IMG/VR virus record: IMGVR_UViG_3300022926_001804
Coordinates: 1-64,000 of that record
Length of the DNA: 64,000 bases
Source of the DNA: a virus
Reading direction: 5' to 3' (one strand)
The notes below the pieces were generated by a model, which was not told the origin of the DNA, ran no database searches, and was given only the letters and a program-made list of their open reading frames with translations. How positions within the stretch are numbered: the first letter of the stretch is position 1; every line of letters starts with the position of its first letter. Positions 30,287 to 38,208 of this stretch are shown here, in pieces. The position numbers were made by a program, and so were the translations under genes.

Positions 30287-31360
30287 ATGACAATTTTCAT
30301 TGTAGATATTGAAGCAGTAGATACACGCTACACTAAACAGTGGAAAGAGTATCTTCCTAAACAACTGCGAAACTCTACAAATGAAGAAGTTGTAGTTATT
30401 AGTGGAGGGGAAACGCCTCAGGCTACAACGCCTGGGGCTTTCCTTAACTTTGGTGGTACTAATGTTTACAAAAGTAAACAACTAGAACAAATAGGAGAAA
30501 TGTTCTGTGCAGGAACTATTAAGGACGGTGATTATTTTCTCTATACCGATGCCTGGAATCCTACAGTTATACAACTACGCTACATGGCAGAGCTATTGGG
30601 TGTTAACATTCGCATTGGTGGCTTGTGGCATGCAGGCAGTTATGATCCCCAGGATTTCTTAGGTAGGCTAATTGGAAATAAACCCTGGGTAAGAAATGCT
30701 GAACGTTCTATGTATGAATGTTATGATAACAATTTTTTTGCTACCCAGTTCCACATTGATTTATTCCAACATACTTTTAAACCTAATGGTTCTCCAGAAC
30801 GTGATTGGGTAGATACTAGTAAGACAGTAAGAGCAGGTTGGCCTATGGAATATCTAAAAAATAGTTTAGATAGTTATAAACATATGCCTAAAGAAAATAT
30901 TATTTTGTTTCCGCATCGCATTGCTCCTGAAAAACAAATTGAGATCTTTAGAGATCTTAAGGAACACTTAACACAATACGAGTTTATTGTTTGTCAAGAA
31001 CAAGAGCTCACTAAAAACGAATATCACAATCTACTAGGTCGTGCTAAACTTGTGTTTAGTGCTAATTTGCAAGAAACATTAGGCATTAGTTGGTACGAAG
31101 GATTACTAGTAGATTGTATTCCAATGGTGCCAGATAGACTTAGCTATAGTGAAATGGCAATAAACGAATTTAAATATCCTAGTATTTGGACTAAGAATTA
31201 TACCCAATACGAAAAATATAGAGAGCCACTCAAAGAAAAAATTGTTGATTATATGGAAAATTATAAAGATTATTATATTCCGTTAGATAAACAACGTAAA
31301 AAACTTAACAATCAATTTTTTAGTGGAGAGGCGTTGTATAATGCAATCAAAGAAGGATGA
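30287..31360 (+). CDS. GT-B-fold glycosyltransferase-like protein
   Basis: A 357-residue protein resembling GT4-type transferases. The C-terminal Rossmann half has FPHRIAPEKQIEIF and the Glu-x7-Glu motif in ETLGISWYEG (about 265-275), usual for nucleotide-sugar binding. The N-terminal half has SGGETPQATTPGAFLNFGGTN, conserved in related marine phage genes as I recall. It may glycosylate DNA bases, virion proteins or host surface; the nucleotide-sugar cassette at 24-26 kb could supply the donor. Confidence 0.75.
   Translation: MTIFIVDIEAVDTRYTKQWKEYLPKQLRNSTNEEVVVISGGETPQATTPGAFLNFGGTNVYKSKQLEQIGEMFCAGTIKDGDYFLYTDAWNPTVIQLRYMAELLGVNIRIGGLWHAGSYDPQDFLGRLIGNKPWVRNAERSMYECYDNNFFATQFHIDLFQHTFKPNGSPERDWVDTSKTVRAGWPMEYLKNSLDSYKHMPKENIILFPHRIAPEKQIEIFRDLKEHLTQYEFIVCQEQELTKNEYHNLLGRAKLVFSANLQETLGISWYEGLLVDCIPMVPDRLSYSEMAINEFKYPSIWTKNYTQYEKYREPLKEKIVDYMENYKDYYIPLDKQRKKLNNQFFSGEALYNAIKEG
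30409..30443 (+). other. Strong hairpin within the glycosyltransferase gene
   Basis: GGAAA-C-GCCTCAGGC, loop TACAAC, then GCCTGGGGC-TTTCC: about 14 paired positions with one bulge and one G-U pair, in AT-rich surroundings. It lies early in the coding region. No U-tract follows. Confidence 0.35.
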
Positions 31361-31739
31361 TAGTTTTACTATCGATATAAGTGATTTAAAGTTGGACAAT
31401 TTTGTAGATAATACTACTGCTGATGATGTTACTATTAACTTAGACGATACCTACGGTACAACTACATCGTACTGGGCAGGTGTCAGTGCAAGTGATATTG
31501 CATTTGATAATAGTACTCCGGGTACAATTACTATAGACACTAATACTGCTGACACTATCGATATAAGTTGGATCTACAATAATATGAATATAGATCCAAA
31601 CCAAGTCGATAAGATGTGTGAACTCTATCCAGGTTTAGATAAAGTTTGGCGCAACTTTAAAAGCGTATATGATATGTGCAAACAAGATTACGAAGGAAAG
31701 AAAAAAGCAGGAGAAATTAACGATGACTATCCTTTCTAA
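31341..31739 (+). CDS. Acidic protein of unknown function
   Basis: A 132-residue protein, very rich in Asp and Thr (DISDLKLDNFVDN, TINLDDTYGTTT, TIDTNTADTIDISW), with a helical C-terminus (LYPGLDKVWRNFKSVYDMC). I start it at ATG 31341 rather than 31323. It overlaps the glycosyltransferase and the cupin genes. Probably a small virion or scaffold-like protein, but nothing proves this. Confidence 0.6.
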   Translation: MQSKKDDSFTIDISDLKLDNFVDNTTADDVTINLDDTYGTTTSYWAGVSASDIAFDNSTPGTITIDTNTADTIDISWIYNNMNIDPNQVDKMCELYPGLDKVWRNFKSVYDMCKQDYEGKKKAGEINDDYPF

Positions 31740-32241
31740 GATTATGGACAAGCTCGGCAGGCGTCGAGTTATCACAGACAGAGACGGAAAGGTACCTTAC
31801 CTTATCCGTTATTATGTATTTTTAAAAGAACGCAAGAACTTTCCTTTTAATATTACACTACACAAAGTTCTTGTAAGTGATGAACCTACACTACATGATC
31901 ATCCTTGGGGTTATGCTACATTTATTCTTAAAGGTGGTTATTGGGAACACATTCCTATTATTAGTAAAGAAGGTGCAGTAGTAGGAAGCACAAGAGTATG
32001 GCGTGGGCCAGGACATTTCCGTAAGCGTTCAGCAGATGATTTACATTGGCTAGAACTTGCTAAAGACTCAGAAGGTAATGAAATTCCTTGTTGGAGTTTG
32101 TTCTTTATGGGACGTAAGCAAAAGGAATGGGGCTTTATGAGATTTGTTCAAGTTAAAGATGTTAATAAAATCCACGAAGCAGGTTACCGTTGGATTCACA
32201 ATGAAAAATATCTAGCAAGAGGTGCTAAAGACGATGGGTGA
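31723..32241 (+). CDS. Cupin-like metal-binding protein
   Basis: A 172-residue protein with TLHDHPWGYATFILKGGYWE (about 48-67), the His-x-His-Pro plus Gly pattern of a small cupin barrel, and a matching later strand with DLHWLEL. It starts at ATG 31723 with GGAGAA seven to eight bases upstream, inside the previous gene. The function may be enzymatic or sugar-binding; not known. Confidence 0.6.
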   Translation: MTILSKIMDKLGRRRVITDRDGKVPYLIRYYVFLKERKNFPFNITLHKVLVSDEPTLHDHPWGYATFILKGGYWEHIPIISKEGAVVGSTRVWRGPGHFRKRSADDLHWLELAKDSEGNEIPCWSLFFMGRKQKEWGFMRFVQVKDVNKIHEAGYRWIHNEKYLARGAKDDG

Positions 32242-32512
32242 TCGTAGGGTAGATGCTATCTTTAATAGCACACAAAACTATAATCCATATATTACAGAAA
32301 GCACATTTCCTGTAGAACACACTCTTACTGTAGAAGGCCGTGCTATTGTACAGGGTAGAGACATACTAACAGAACTTGACGAAATGCGTGATGTTCTGTT
32401 ATTATTAAAGCGTGATGTAGATATGGAAGCAAAGTATCCTAAACTGCGAGAACTGAAGGATGCTTACGAAGCACAACTTGAAAAATACAAAACATTTGAG
32501 GTACTGAAGTAA
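32234..32512 (+). CDS. Conserved small phage protein of unknown function
   Basis: A 92-residue protein starting MGDRRVDAIFN. It has a short strand region (TLTVEGRAIVQGRDI) then a long helix (about 45-92, rich in Leu, Glu and Lys). It overlaps the cupin gene by eight bases and the next gene by one. Similar proteins occur in T4-like cyanophages, unnamed. Confidence 0.65.
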   Translation: MGDRRVDAIFNSTQNYNPYITESTFPVEHTLTVEGRAIVQGRDILTELDEMRDVLLLLKRDVDMEAKYPKLRELKDAYEAQLEKYKTFEVLK

Positions 32513-32721
32513 TGCAACACACAATTCAACAACTAATGGATAAGATTAGTGCAATGCATGGATTGGCTGTGCAAGCACATAGAGAAAAATATAAAAAGGC
32601 TCCTGGTGAGCCTTATGATGTTGATCATGTTACATATCTTGTAGATCAAATTCAAGCAATGGCGGGCGACATTTATAATGATCGTACACTTCATCCTAAA
32701 CTACAGGCGAAAAAGAAATGA
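32512..32721 (+). CDS. Small helical protein of unknown function
   Basis: A 69-residue protein: a helix (QQLMDKISAMHGLAVQAHREK), a Pro/Asp turn (APGEPYDVDH) and a second helix, with a basic end. It overlaps both neighbours by one to four bases. No family recognised. Confidence 0.6.
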   Translation: MQHTIQQLMDKISAMHGLAVQAHREKYKKAPGEPYDVDHVTYLVDQIQAMAGDIYNDRTLHPKLQAKKK

Positions 32722-33266
32722 TTAAAAAACACTATTACACTTGGCAAGACGTAGAAAAAATGTGCATTAGTATTGTTAATCAAATGTACAAAGACAACTG
32801 GCGTCCTGATTACATCGTAGGACTAACACGAGGTGGTAATGTACCTGCTACTATTATTAGTAACATGTTAAACATTCGTTGTGAGGCATTGAAAGTAAGT
32901 TTGCGGGACGACGAGCAAGGTCCTGAAAGTAACTTTTGGATGGCAGAAGATGCTTTTGGTTATGTAGAAAAAGATGAAGATCGTATTACAGGTGGTCCAC
33001 TAGAAAAGAAAATTCTTATTGTAGATGACATTAACGATACAGGTGCTACATTTAATTGGATTGCAAAAGATTGGCAATCAAGTTGTTTGCCTAACGATCC
33101 TAAATGGAATCGTATTTGGGGCAACAATGTTCGTATTGCAGTTCTAACAGATAACATGGCTAGCGAAACTGTTTTGCCTATTAGTTATTCATGTCACGAA
33201 ATTAATAAAGCCGAGGAAGACGTATGGTTAGTTTATCCCTGGGAGAATGTAGGTAGCTATGATTGA
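32718..33266 (+). CDS. Phosphoribosyltransferase (HGPRT-like)
   Basis: Type I phosphoribosyltransferase of 182 residues. The PRPP-binding loop is ILIVDDINDTGAT (about 96-108), and IVGLTRGGNVPA near residue 36 is the matching N-terminal loop. It could salvage a purine or a modified base to its nucleotide. Its place among the deazaguanine genes makes a deazaguanine-like base a possible substrate, which is inference. Confidence 0.85.
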   Translation: MIKKHYYTWQDVEKMCISIVNQMYKDNWRPDYIVGLTRGGNVPATIISNMLNIRCEALKVSLRDDEQGPESNFWMAEDAFGYVEKDEDRITGGPLEKKILIVDDINDTGATFNWIAKDWQSSCLPNDPKWNRIWGNNVRIAVLTDNMASETVLPISYSCHEINKAEEDVWLVYPWENVGSYD

Positions 33267-33843
33267 AAAACAATATATCTTTCCTGTTCAAGTATTTAGA
33301 GCAGTCTACGATAATGCGCAGGAATTACAGAAAAAAATTGTTCCAGAATTTTTAGCAAGAGAAAAATCAGACGAAAGTCCTGTACGCTATAGTGCTAATG
33401 GATATACATCATATGGGTCTAACAGCGATATTCTTAACGATCCGTTGCTAGAAGACCTTAAAGGATTTATCGAACTTTGTGTACAACAGTGTCATAAAGA
33501 AACAAAACTTGCAGGCATTCCAAAATTAGCGGCTAGTTGGTTTAGTATTAACCGCAAATACACTTACCACGAAGAACACAATCATTTACCAGACCTATGG
33601 AGTGGTGTTTATTATGTGCAAGCAAATCAAGATCACCCCGGACTTACACTAGTTAATAGTAATCAAAAAGCAAATTGGCCTAAGAGTGGTATTACTGAAC
33701 TGTGTGAGTCAAACTCTCCTACTGTTACTTGTGCGGCAAGCACAGGAAGTTTAATTATTTTTCCTAGCTACCTGTGGCACAAAGTAGAACAACAAATGAC
33801 TGATAAAGAAAGAATTACGGTGGCATTTAATTATGGAATTTAA
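33259..33843 (+). CDS. 2OG-Fe(II) oxygenase-like protein (TIGR02466-type)
   Basis: A 194-residue protein. Iron ligands are likely in HEEHNHLPDLWSGVYYV (about 107-123) and YLWHKVEQ (about 173), with an Arg in RITVAFNY binding 2-oxoglutarate. The pattern HNH...SGVYYVQ is typical of the TIGR02466 family, common in marine T4-like phages. The substrate is unknown. It overlaps the HIT gene by eleven bases. Confidence 0.75.
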   Translation: MIEKQYIFPVQVFRAVYDNAQELQKKIVPEFLAREKSDESPVRYSANGYTSYGSNSDILNDPLLEDLKGFIELCVQQCHKETKLAGIPKLAASWFSINRKYTYHEEHNHLPDLWSGVYYVQANQDHPGLTLVNSNQKANWPKSGITELCESNSPTVTCAASTGSLIIFPSYLWHKVEQQMTDKERITVAFNYGI

Positions 33844-34237
33844 AGATATACCTTGGACAGACGTACTAATTGATACTAGAGATTTTGTTGTATTCAAGGA
33901 TGGTTATCCTGTCACAGAAGGACACGTTCTTTTTGTTCCTAAGATAGCAGACTGGGATCATCTTGCCAAATGCTATAAAGCCGCATATGGTTGGGGTTAT
34001 GACTGGGTTGAAAAAGGATATTGTGATGCTTACAATATCGGACAGAACATAGGCGAAGAAGCAGGACAAACTGTTGATTGGCCTCATGTGCATCTTATTC
34101 CAAGACGCAAAGGCGATATGGAAGATCCAAGAGGCGGTGTTCGCCACGTGATACCCGAGAAGGGAAACTATAAAAAAAACGTTGTCGAACTTGAAAACTT
34201 AGAAGACGATGTTTATATTAATGAGAATGGTTGTTAA
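33833..34237 (+). CDS. HIT-family hydrolase-like protein
   Basis: A 134-residue nucleotide hydrolase or transferase of the histidine-triad fold. The late motif reads VDWPHVHLIPRRKGD: His85 and His87 match the second (catalytic) and third His of the triad, while the first His position is Trp. GHVLFVPK (about 30-37) is the matching N-terminal strand. Likely acts on dinucleotides or nucleotide conjugates. Confidence 0.8.
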   Translation: MEFKDIPWTDVLIDTRDFVVFKDGYPVTEGHVLFVPKIADWDHLAKCYKAAYGWGYDWVEKGYCDAYNIGQNIGEEAGQTVDWPHVHLIPRRKGDMEDPRGGVRHVIPEKGNYKKNVVELENLEDDVYINENGC

Positions 34238-34800
34238 TGCACACTAAATTAATTGATTTTGAGTTAGATAAGAAAATAGATCCAGAGGATTGGTCGTTAG
34301 CTATAGTTGATGAAGATATTGATCCTAGACTTATTGCTGTTTTTACTAGACTTTACTATTTAAATTACTTACAAGAGTTAGGTGATCAATGTATTTTGAT
34401 TGCTAACATGACCCGTAGAATTTTGAGATTACATGGAATAGAAGCACATTGTAAAGATGTTATTGCTCATTTCAGAAATGTAGATAGAGATTGGAGACAA
34501 GTTATAGGTGCTCCTGCAAATATTACTCACGGCGGTGTAATAGATACACACCGTGTAGTAATCACACCCGAGTATGTTATAGATTTTGCTCATCGCGATA
34601 GTATTCATAAAACATTTGGAGCAAGATCTCCAAGAGGATTTATTGGAAGAAAGCAGTATGATGTATGGCAAAAAACACCAATGGGTGAAATTAAGTGGGT
34701 TGAGCGAGAAGCACATCCTATGGTTAAAAACGTAACATTCCATCAACGTAACCAAGAACGCGATTTAGTTTCTCGCTACTTTGATGTTTACCAAATGTAA
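34237..34800 (+). CDS. Transglutaminase-like fold candidate of unknown function
   Basis: A 187-residue protein. GDQCILIANMTRRILRLHGIEA followed by GVIDTHRVVITP and YVIDFAH gives Cys, His and Asp in the order of transglutaminase-like Cys peptidases. The match is only in order and spacing. The start ATG at 34237 shares a base with the preceding stop; an in-frame ATG lies six bases upstream. Confidence 0.5.
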   Translation: MHTKLIDFELDKKIDPEDWSLAIVDEDIDPRLIAVFTRLYYLNYLQELGDQCILIANMTRRILRLHGIEAHCKDVIAHFRNVDRDWRQVIGAPANITHGGVIDTHRVVITPEYVIDFAHRDSIHKTFGARSPRGFIGRKQYDVWQKTPMGEIKWVEREAHPMVKNVTFHQRNQERDLVSRYFDVYQM

Positions 34801-34810
34801 GGAAAGAAAA

Positions 34811-35011
34811 ATGAGAGAACAACTATTAGAAGCATTTGTGTCACACGCTCGTGGACACATTGACAAGCACAAAGCTAACGTAGAAGTATACTTGCACAAT
34901 CCAGCAGGCATTGGCGAGCATCCAGATATTATCGATGCAATCGAAACAGAAATGAAACAGATTGCCGAATATGATGATATGTTAGAAATGGTTAATAAGT
35001 ATTTTAAATAA
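34811..35011 (+). CDS. Conserved small phage protein
   Basis: A 66-residue helical protein starting MREQLLEAFVSHARGHIDKH, with a NPAGIGEHPD turn and a second helix. Related sequences are frequent in T4-like marine phages as hypothetical proteins. I start at ATG 34811 with AAGGA upstream. It overlaps the SGNH gene by one base. Confidence 0.7.
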   Translation: MREQLLEAFVSHARGHIDKHKANVEVYLHNPAGIGEHPDIIDAIETEMKQIAEYDDMLEMVNKYFK

Positions 35012-35823
35012 TGGCTAAAACACTTTTTATTGGCGACAGTCATGCACACGGTTATTATGAAACTGGGCAAGGCATTCTTGCTTGGCAAGAAAATAATTAC
35101 GCAGAAATTTATGCAAAAGCAAATAATAAAGAAACTGTTATATATAGTCAACCAGGCGGATGCAATAGAAAGTATCCTGCCTGGTTAAAGTCAATGTTAG
35201 ATCGCTATGATGATATTGACGAAGTGTTTATACAATCTACTTACTGGAATAGGTTTTTATTAAGTTGTTCACGCAATTTAGATGTAGGTGAAAATACTAA
35301 TGTTGATTTGTACCTAGACAATGATCAACCAAAAGATGATCTAATACATAGATATACCGATCACAGGGTAACAGAAAACTATATAGAAATGATCGACCAG
35401 GTTCGAGCAGAAAACTATCAGGATTTCAAAGGTTTTGCATTTGACGATATGGAAGTAAAAGCTGATTGGGCTCCATTTCATGAAAAATATATCTATACTA
35501 AACTGTGGCACGAGTTAGTGACTCCGTTGCAGTATAAAGATTACTGTTTAGATCTACTTGCTATTGACACAATGTGTGCTAGACGCAACATTAAATGGTA
35601 CCAATGGTCAATTAATAACAGAGTATTTGTTCCTGAAAATGTAGAACTATACGGAAATTGGATGGCAGGTAAAAAAGCAAAATCATCTTCTGAAGGATAT
35701 TTACAGTTATTAAAAGGTATTAACATTGAAACAGACGAAAATCGGTTAGACGGCGAGCATTATACTACAAAAATACATGAATTAATTGGAAAAGATTACT
35801 TAGAATATGTAAAAAATGCTTGA
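35011..35823 (+). CDS. SGNH/GDSL-like hydrolase
   Basis: A 270-residue protein. FIGDSHAHG at residues 6-14 supplies the nucleophile Ser10 of block I; LDGEHYTTKIHELIG near the C-terminus supplies Asp and His of block V. Blocks II and III are not clear. Such enzymes remove or transfer acyl groups on sugars or peptidoglycan. A second SGNH-like gene lies in the radical SAM region at 62.4 kb. Confidence 0.65.
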   Translation: MAKTLFIGDSHAHGYYETGQGILAWQENNYAEIYAKANNKETVIYSQPGGCNRKYPAWLKSMLDRYDDIDEVFIQSTYWNRFLLSCSRNLDVGENTNVDLYLDNDQPKDDLIHRYTDHRVTENYIEMIDQVRAENYQDFKGFAFDDMEVKADWAPFHEKYIYTKLWHELVTPLQYKDYCLDLLAIDTMCARRNIKWYQWSINNRVFVPENVELYGNWMAGKKAKSSSEGYLQLLKGINIETDENRLDGEHYTTKIHELIGKDYLEYVKNA

Positions 35824-35848
35824 CAAAAACCTAAATAAAGTGTATACT
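35820..35848 (+). promoter_or_regulatory. Sigma70-type promoter for folE
   Basis: TTGACA (35820-35825), 17-base spacer, TATACT (35843-35848), about 45 bases before the folE start. Placement argues for early expression of folE and queE. Confidence 0.85.
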
Positions 35849-35895
35849 GTAAAGTATATTGTATGGCAATCCTCTGCCTTAACATCGGAGATAAA

Positions 35896-36585
35896 ATGAA
35901 AATGAGCAAAGCATTACAAATTAAAGGCAAGCTAGAAGACGCAGGCTTGCGCTACTGGGCAGGAGATAACATCTCTGAAGTCCTACAGAAAGGCGATAAA
36001 GAAGAACTTATCGAAGGCGCAACAGAAGCATTTGAACAAGTACTTGACGCACTAGTAATTGATCGACATAACGATCCTAACTCAAAAGGTACAGCAAGAC
36101 GTCTTGCTAAAATGTACTTTAATGAGATTATGGCAGGACGATATGATCCTATTCCAAGTGCAACGGCATTTCCTAATGATAGCGACGAACGTTATGAAGG
36201 TATGTTAGTAGTTCGTTCAGAACTAAAAAGCATGTGTTCACATCATCATCAGCCTGTAACTGGTACAGCATATATTGGCATTATTGCCGCTGAGAAACTT
36301 ATTGGACTTAGCAAGTACACACGTATTGCACAGTGGTGCGCTCGACGTGGTACACTGCAAGAAGAACTTGCAAATGATATTGCACGTGAAATTCAAAAAG
36401 CAACTGGTGCAGAACACTTAGGCGTTTACATTCAAGCAACACACGGTTGCTGTGAGAATCGCGGCATCATGGCACATAGTTCACTTACACAAACAACTGT
36501 ACTACGTGGTGCATTTAAAACTGATGCAGGTACAAAGAAAGAGTTCTTTGATAACATCAAACTACAACAGGAGTTTAGTTGCTAA
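35896..36585 (+). CDS. folE: GTP cyclohydrolase I (FolE)
   Basis: Converts GTP to dihydroneopterin triphosphate, the first step of preQ0 (and folate) synthesis. Zinc ligands are in CSHHHQP (Cys114, His117) and CCENRGIM (Cys185 or 186), with GLSKYTRI and the EELANDIA helix as in the family. 229 residues, near the usual 220. ATG 35896 is preceded by CGGAG; the ATG at 35863 is less likely because it lies only 15 bases after the -10 box. With queE just downstream it forms an early operon. Confidence 0.93.
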   Translation: MKMSKALQIKGKLEDAGLRYWAGDNISEVLQKGDKEELIEGATEAFEQVLDALVIDRHNDPNSKGTARRLAKMYFNEIMAGRYDPIPSATAFPNDSDERYEGMLVVRSELKSMCSHHHQPVTGTAYIGIIAAEKLIGLSKYTRIAQWCARRGTLQEELANDIAREIQKATGAEHLGVYIQATHGCCENRGIMAHSSLTQTTVLRGAFKTDAGTKKEFFDNIKLQQEFSC

Positions 36586-36695
36586 TGAGTAATTATATTG
36601 CAGTGCGTATGGCACAAGTGTTTATTGTAGTAGTATTTGCAATGGGCATGATTAGTTTAGGTATTGATCTTTATACAGGAAGGTTGCCATTATGA
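36585..36695 (+). CDS. 36-residue single-TM protein
   Basis: A very short gene sharing one base with the folE stop and overlapping queE by four (ATGA). The product has one hydrophobic segment (AQVFIVVVFAMGMISLGI) and a short tail. The tight overlaps support it as a real gene. No function known. Confidence 0.5.
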   Translation: MSNYIAVRMAQVFIVVVFAMGMISLGIDLYTGRLPL

Positions 36696-37585
36696 AATTA
36701 AGATATTCAGAAGCATTTTACAGTGTGCAAGGTGAAGGTAAATTTGTAGGGGTGCCTAGTGTGTTCTTACGTACCTTTGGTTGTAATTTTCGTTGTATGA
36801 ACTTTGGTGTTGATACTAAAAAGAATCGCACAGAACTTCATGCAGAAGGACAAAGATACAATGCAGAAGTAAAAGCATTAATTGATGCAGGTGTACACGA
36901 AACTACAGAAAAGTTTGAGGACTTGCCTATTATTCACACAGGCTGTGATACATATGCAAGCATCTATCCAGAGTTTAAACACTTTAATAAACAAGCAGAA
37001 GTTGACGAAGTGGTTGAACATTTACTGTCACTTACTCCGAACGGTAAGTGGACACAAGACAACGGTCAAGACATTCATTTGATCATGACTGGTGGAGAGC
37101 CCTTGTTAGCGTGGCAAAAGCTCTACATTGATTTGTTTGAACATCCACGTATGAGAGACCTAAAAAATGTTACATTTGAAACAAACACTACACAAAAGTT
37201 ACACGATGATTTCTTCAACTATCTTACAGATCAAGACAGATTTGAAGTTACTTGGAGTTGTTCCCCAAAACTTAGCGTTAGCGGAGAACCTTGGGAAACT
37301 GCTATTAAGCCTGATGTTGCTCGCGAGTATAGCCTTGTTGACGGCAGTGACATTTACCTTAAGTTTGTTGTCGCTAGTCAAGATGACTTTGAAGAAGTTG
37401 AAAGAGCTGTGGAAGAGTACCGTAATGCAGGCATTAAGTGTCAAGTATATCTTATGCCGCTTGGCGGACGTTCAGAAGAGTATAATCTCAATGTTAGAGA
37501 AGTCGCCGAAGCATGTATGGAGCGAGGTTGGAGGTTCACACCAAGACTACACATATCCTTATTCGGAAATGCATGGGGAACTTAA
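36692..37585 (+). CDS. queE: 7-carboxy-7-deazaguanine synthase QueE, phage form with split Cys motif
   Basis: Radical SAM enzyme of preQ0 synthesis. EAFYSVQGEGKFVGVPSVFLR opens as in QueE. The cluster motif has Cys31 and Cys35 (GCNFRC), but where canonical QueE has a third Cys at +3 this protein has Phe; a Cys-Asp-Thr-Tyr-Ala motif resumes at Cys85, so about 50 residues seem inserted between the second and third Cys. GGEPLL (about 135) and LMPLGGR (C-terminal) are present. 297 residues against about 220 in E. coli. Activity is likely, since the rest of the core is intact. Confidence 0.85.
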   Translation: MKLRYSEAFYSVQGEGKFVGVPSVFLRTFGCNFRCMNFGVDTKKNRTELHAEGQRYNAEVKALIDAGVHETTEKFEDLPIIHTGCDTYASIYPEFKHFNKQAEVDEVVEHLLSLTPNGKWTQDNGQDIHLIMTGGEPLLAWQKLYIDLFEHPRMRDLKNVTFETNTTQKLHDDFFNYLTDQDRFEVTWSCSPKLSVSGEPWETAIKPDVAREYSLVDGSDIYLKFVVASQDDFEEVERAVEEYRNAGIKCQVYLMPLGGRSEEYNLNVREVAEACMERGWRFTPRLHISLFGNAWGT

Positions 37586-37706
37586 GAAGCAATACATGAA
37601 TGAAGCACATGAAAAGGCTATGACAGCAAAGGTCGGTAAGACAGATGAAGAAGAAGCAATTGAAATCGAACAACGCATGATACGTGCAAGAGAGGCAGGA
37701 CTATAA
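37569..37706 (+). CDS. Small basic/acidic helical protein
   Basis: A 45-residue protein (MHGELKKQYMNEAHEK, KVGKTDEEEAIEIEQRMIRA) starting inside the end of queE in another frame and sharing a base with the next gene. The charged helical composition and the arrangement suggest a real gene; no family known. The longer reading frame upstream is a shadow of queE. Confidence 0.5.
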   Translation: MHGELKKQYMNEAHEKAMTAKVGKTDEEEAIEIEQRMIRAREAGL

Positions 37707-38104
37707 TGGGATGGTGGAAAAAACTAATTAGAGATGCAGGTATAAACAGTAAAATTGATGAACCTGTAGAAAAAGAAAAGTCTATTGAAGACGAGCGCAG
37801 AGAAATTCTTGCAAAAGAAAAAGAAGAAGCTACTGCGGCCGGTGAACCTTGGGTTGCTGTGCTTGATACTAAAGTAAACCCTGATAACATTCGAAACGGA
37901 TTCTTTGAACTTGATTGGAACAACGAGTTTATTGAACAACTCATTGACGCAGGTTACACAGGTGAAAATCCAGAACAAATTGTAGACGGATGGTTTAGAA
38001 CAATTATTAGTCAAATGTTAGGCGAAGAAGGTATAGATGGTCCTAGGGCCGCTGGATTTATTGATACAACTAAAATTAGTGAAGATAAAAGTGAAGTAAA
38101 GTAA
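37706..38104 (+). CDS. Conserved phage protein of unknown function
   Basis: A 132-residue protein with a charged N-terminal helix (about 20-48) and a globular half including EPWVAVLDTKVNPDNIRNGFF and NEFIEQLIDAGYTG. It resembles hypothetical proteins common in T4-like marine phages. It follows the queE group with one-base overlap. Confidence 0.7.
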   Translation: MGWWKKLIRDAGINSKIDEPVEKEKSIEDERREILAKEKEEATAAGEPWVAVLDTKVNPDNIRNGFFELDWNNEFIEQLIDAGYTGENPEQIVDGWFRTIISQMLGEEGIDGPRAAGFIDTTKISEDKSEVK

Positions 38105-38205
38105 TGCGTAATGAACTAAAACGGTACATTAAAGAAGAGTTTTTACTTGACAATAGTAGCTCTATACTATATAATGATACTGTAAATGACACATTTAAGG
38201 CATAG
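38104..38205 (+). CDS. Possible 33-residue protein
   Basis: An open frame from ATG 38104 to TAG 38203 (MRNELKRYIKEEFLLDN...), sharing a base with the previous stop. It also contains the promoter of the exonuclease gene, so it may be only a leader region. Weakly supported. Confidence 0.3.
   Translation: MRNELKRYIKEEFLLDNSSSILYNDTVNDTFKA
38147..38175 (+). promoter_or_regulatory. Sigma70-type promoter for the exonuclease gene
   Basis: TTGACA (38147-38152), 17-base spacer, TATAAT (38170-38175), 33 bases before the start at 38209. Both boxes are consensus. Confidence 0.88.
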
Positions 38206-38208
38206 ATA

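Noticed and set aside
37167-37568. Long ORF over the second half of queE in another frame
   Set aside because: It is a frame shadow of queE; only the last 45 codons (from 37569), outside most of queE, look like a real gene.
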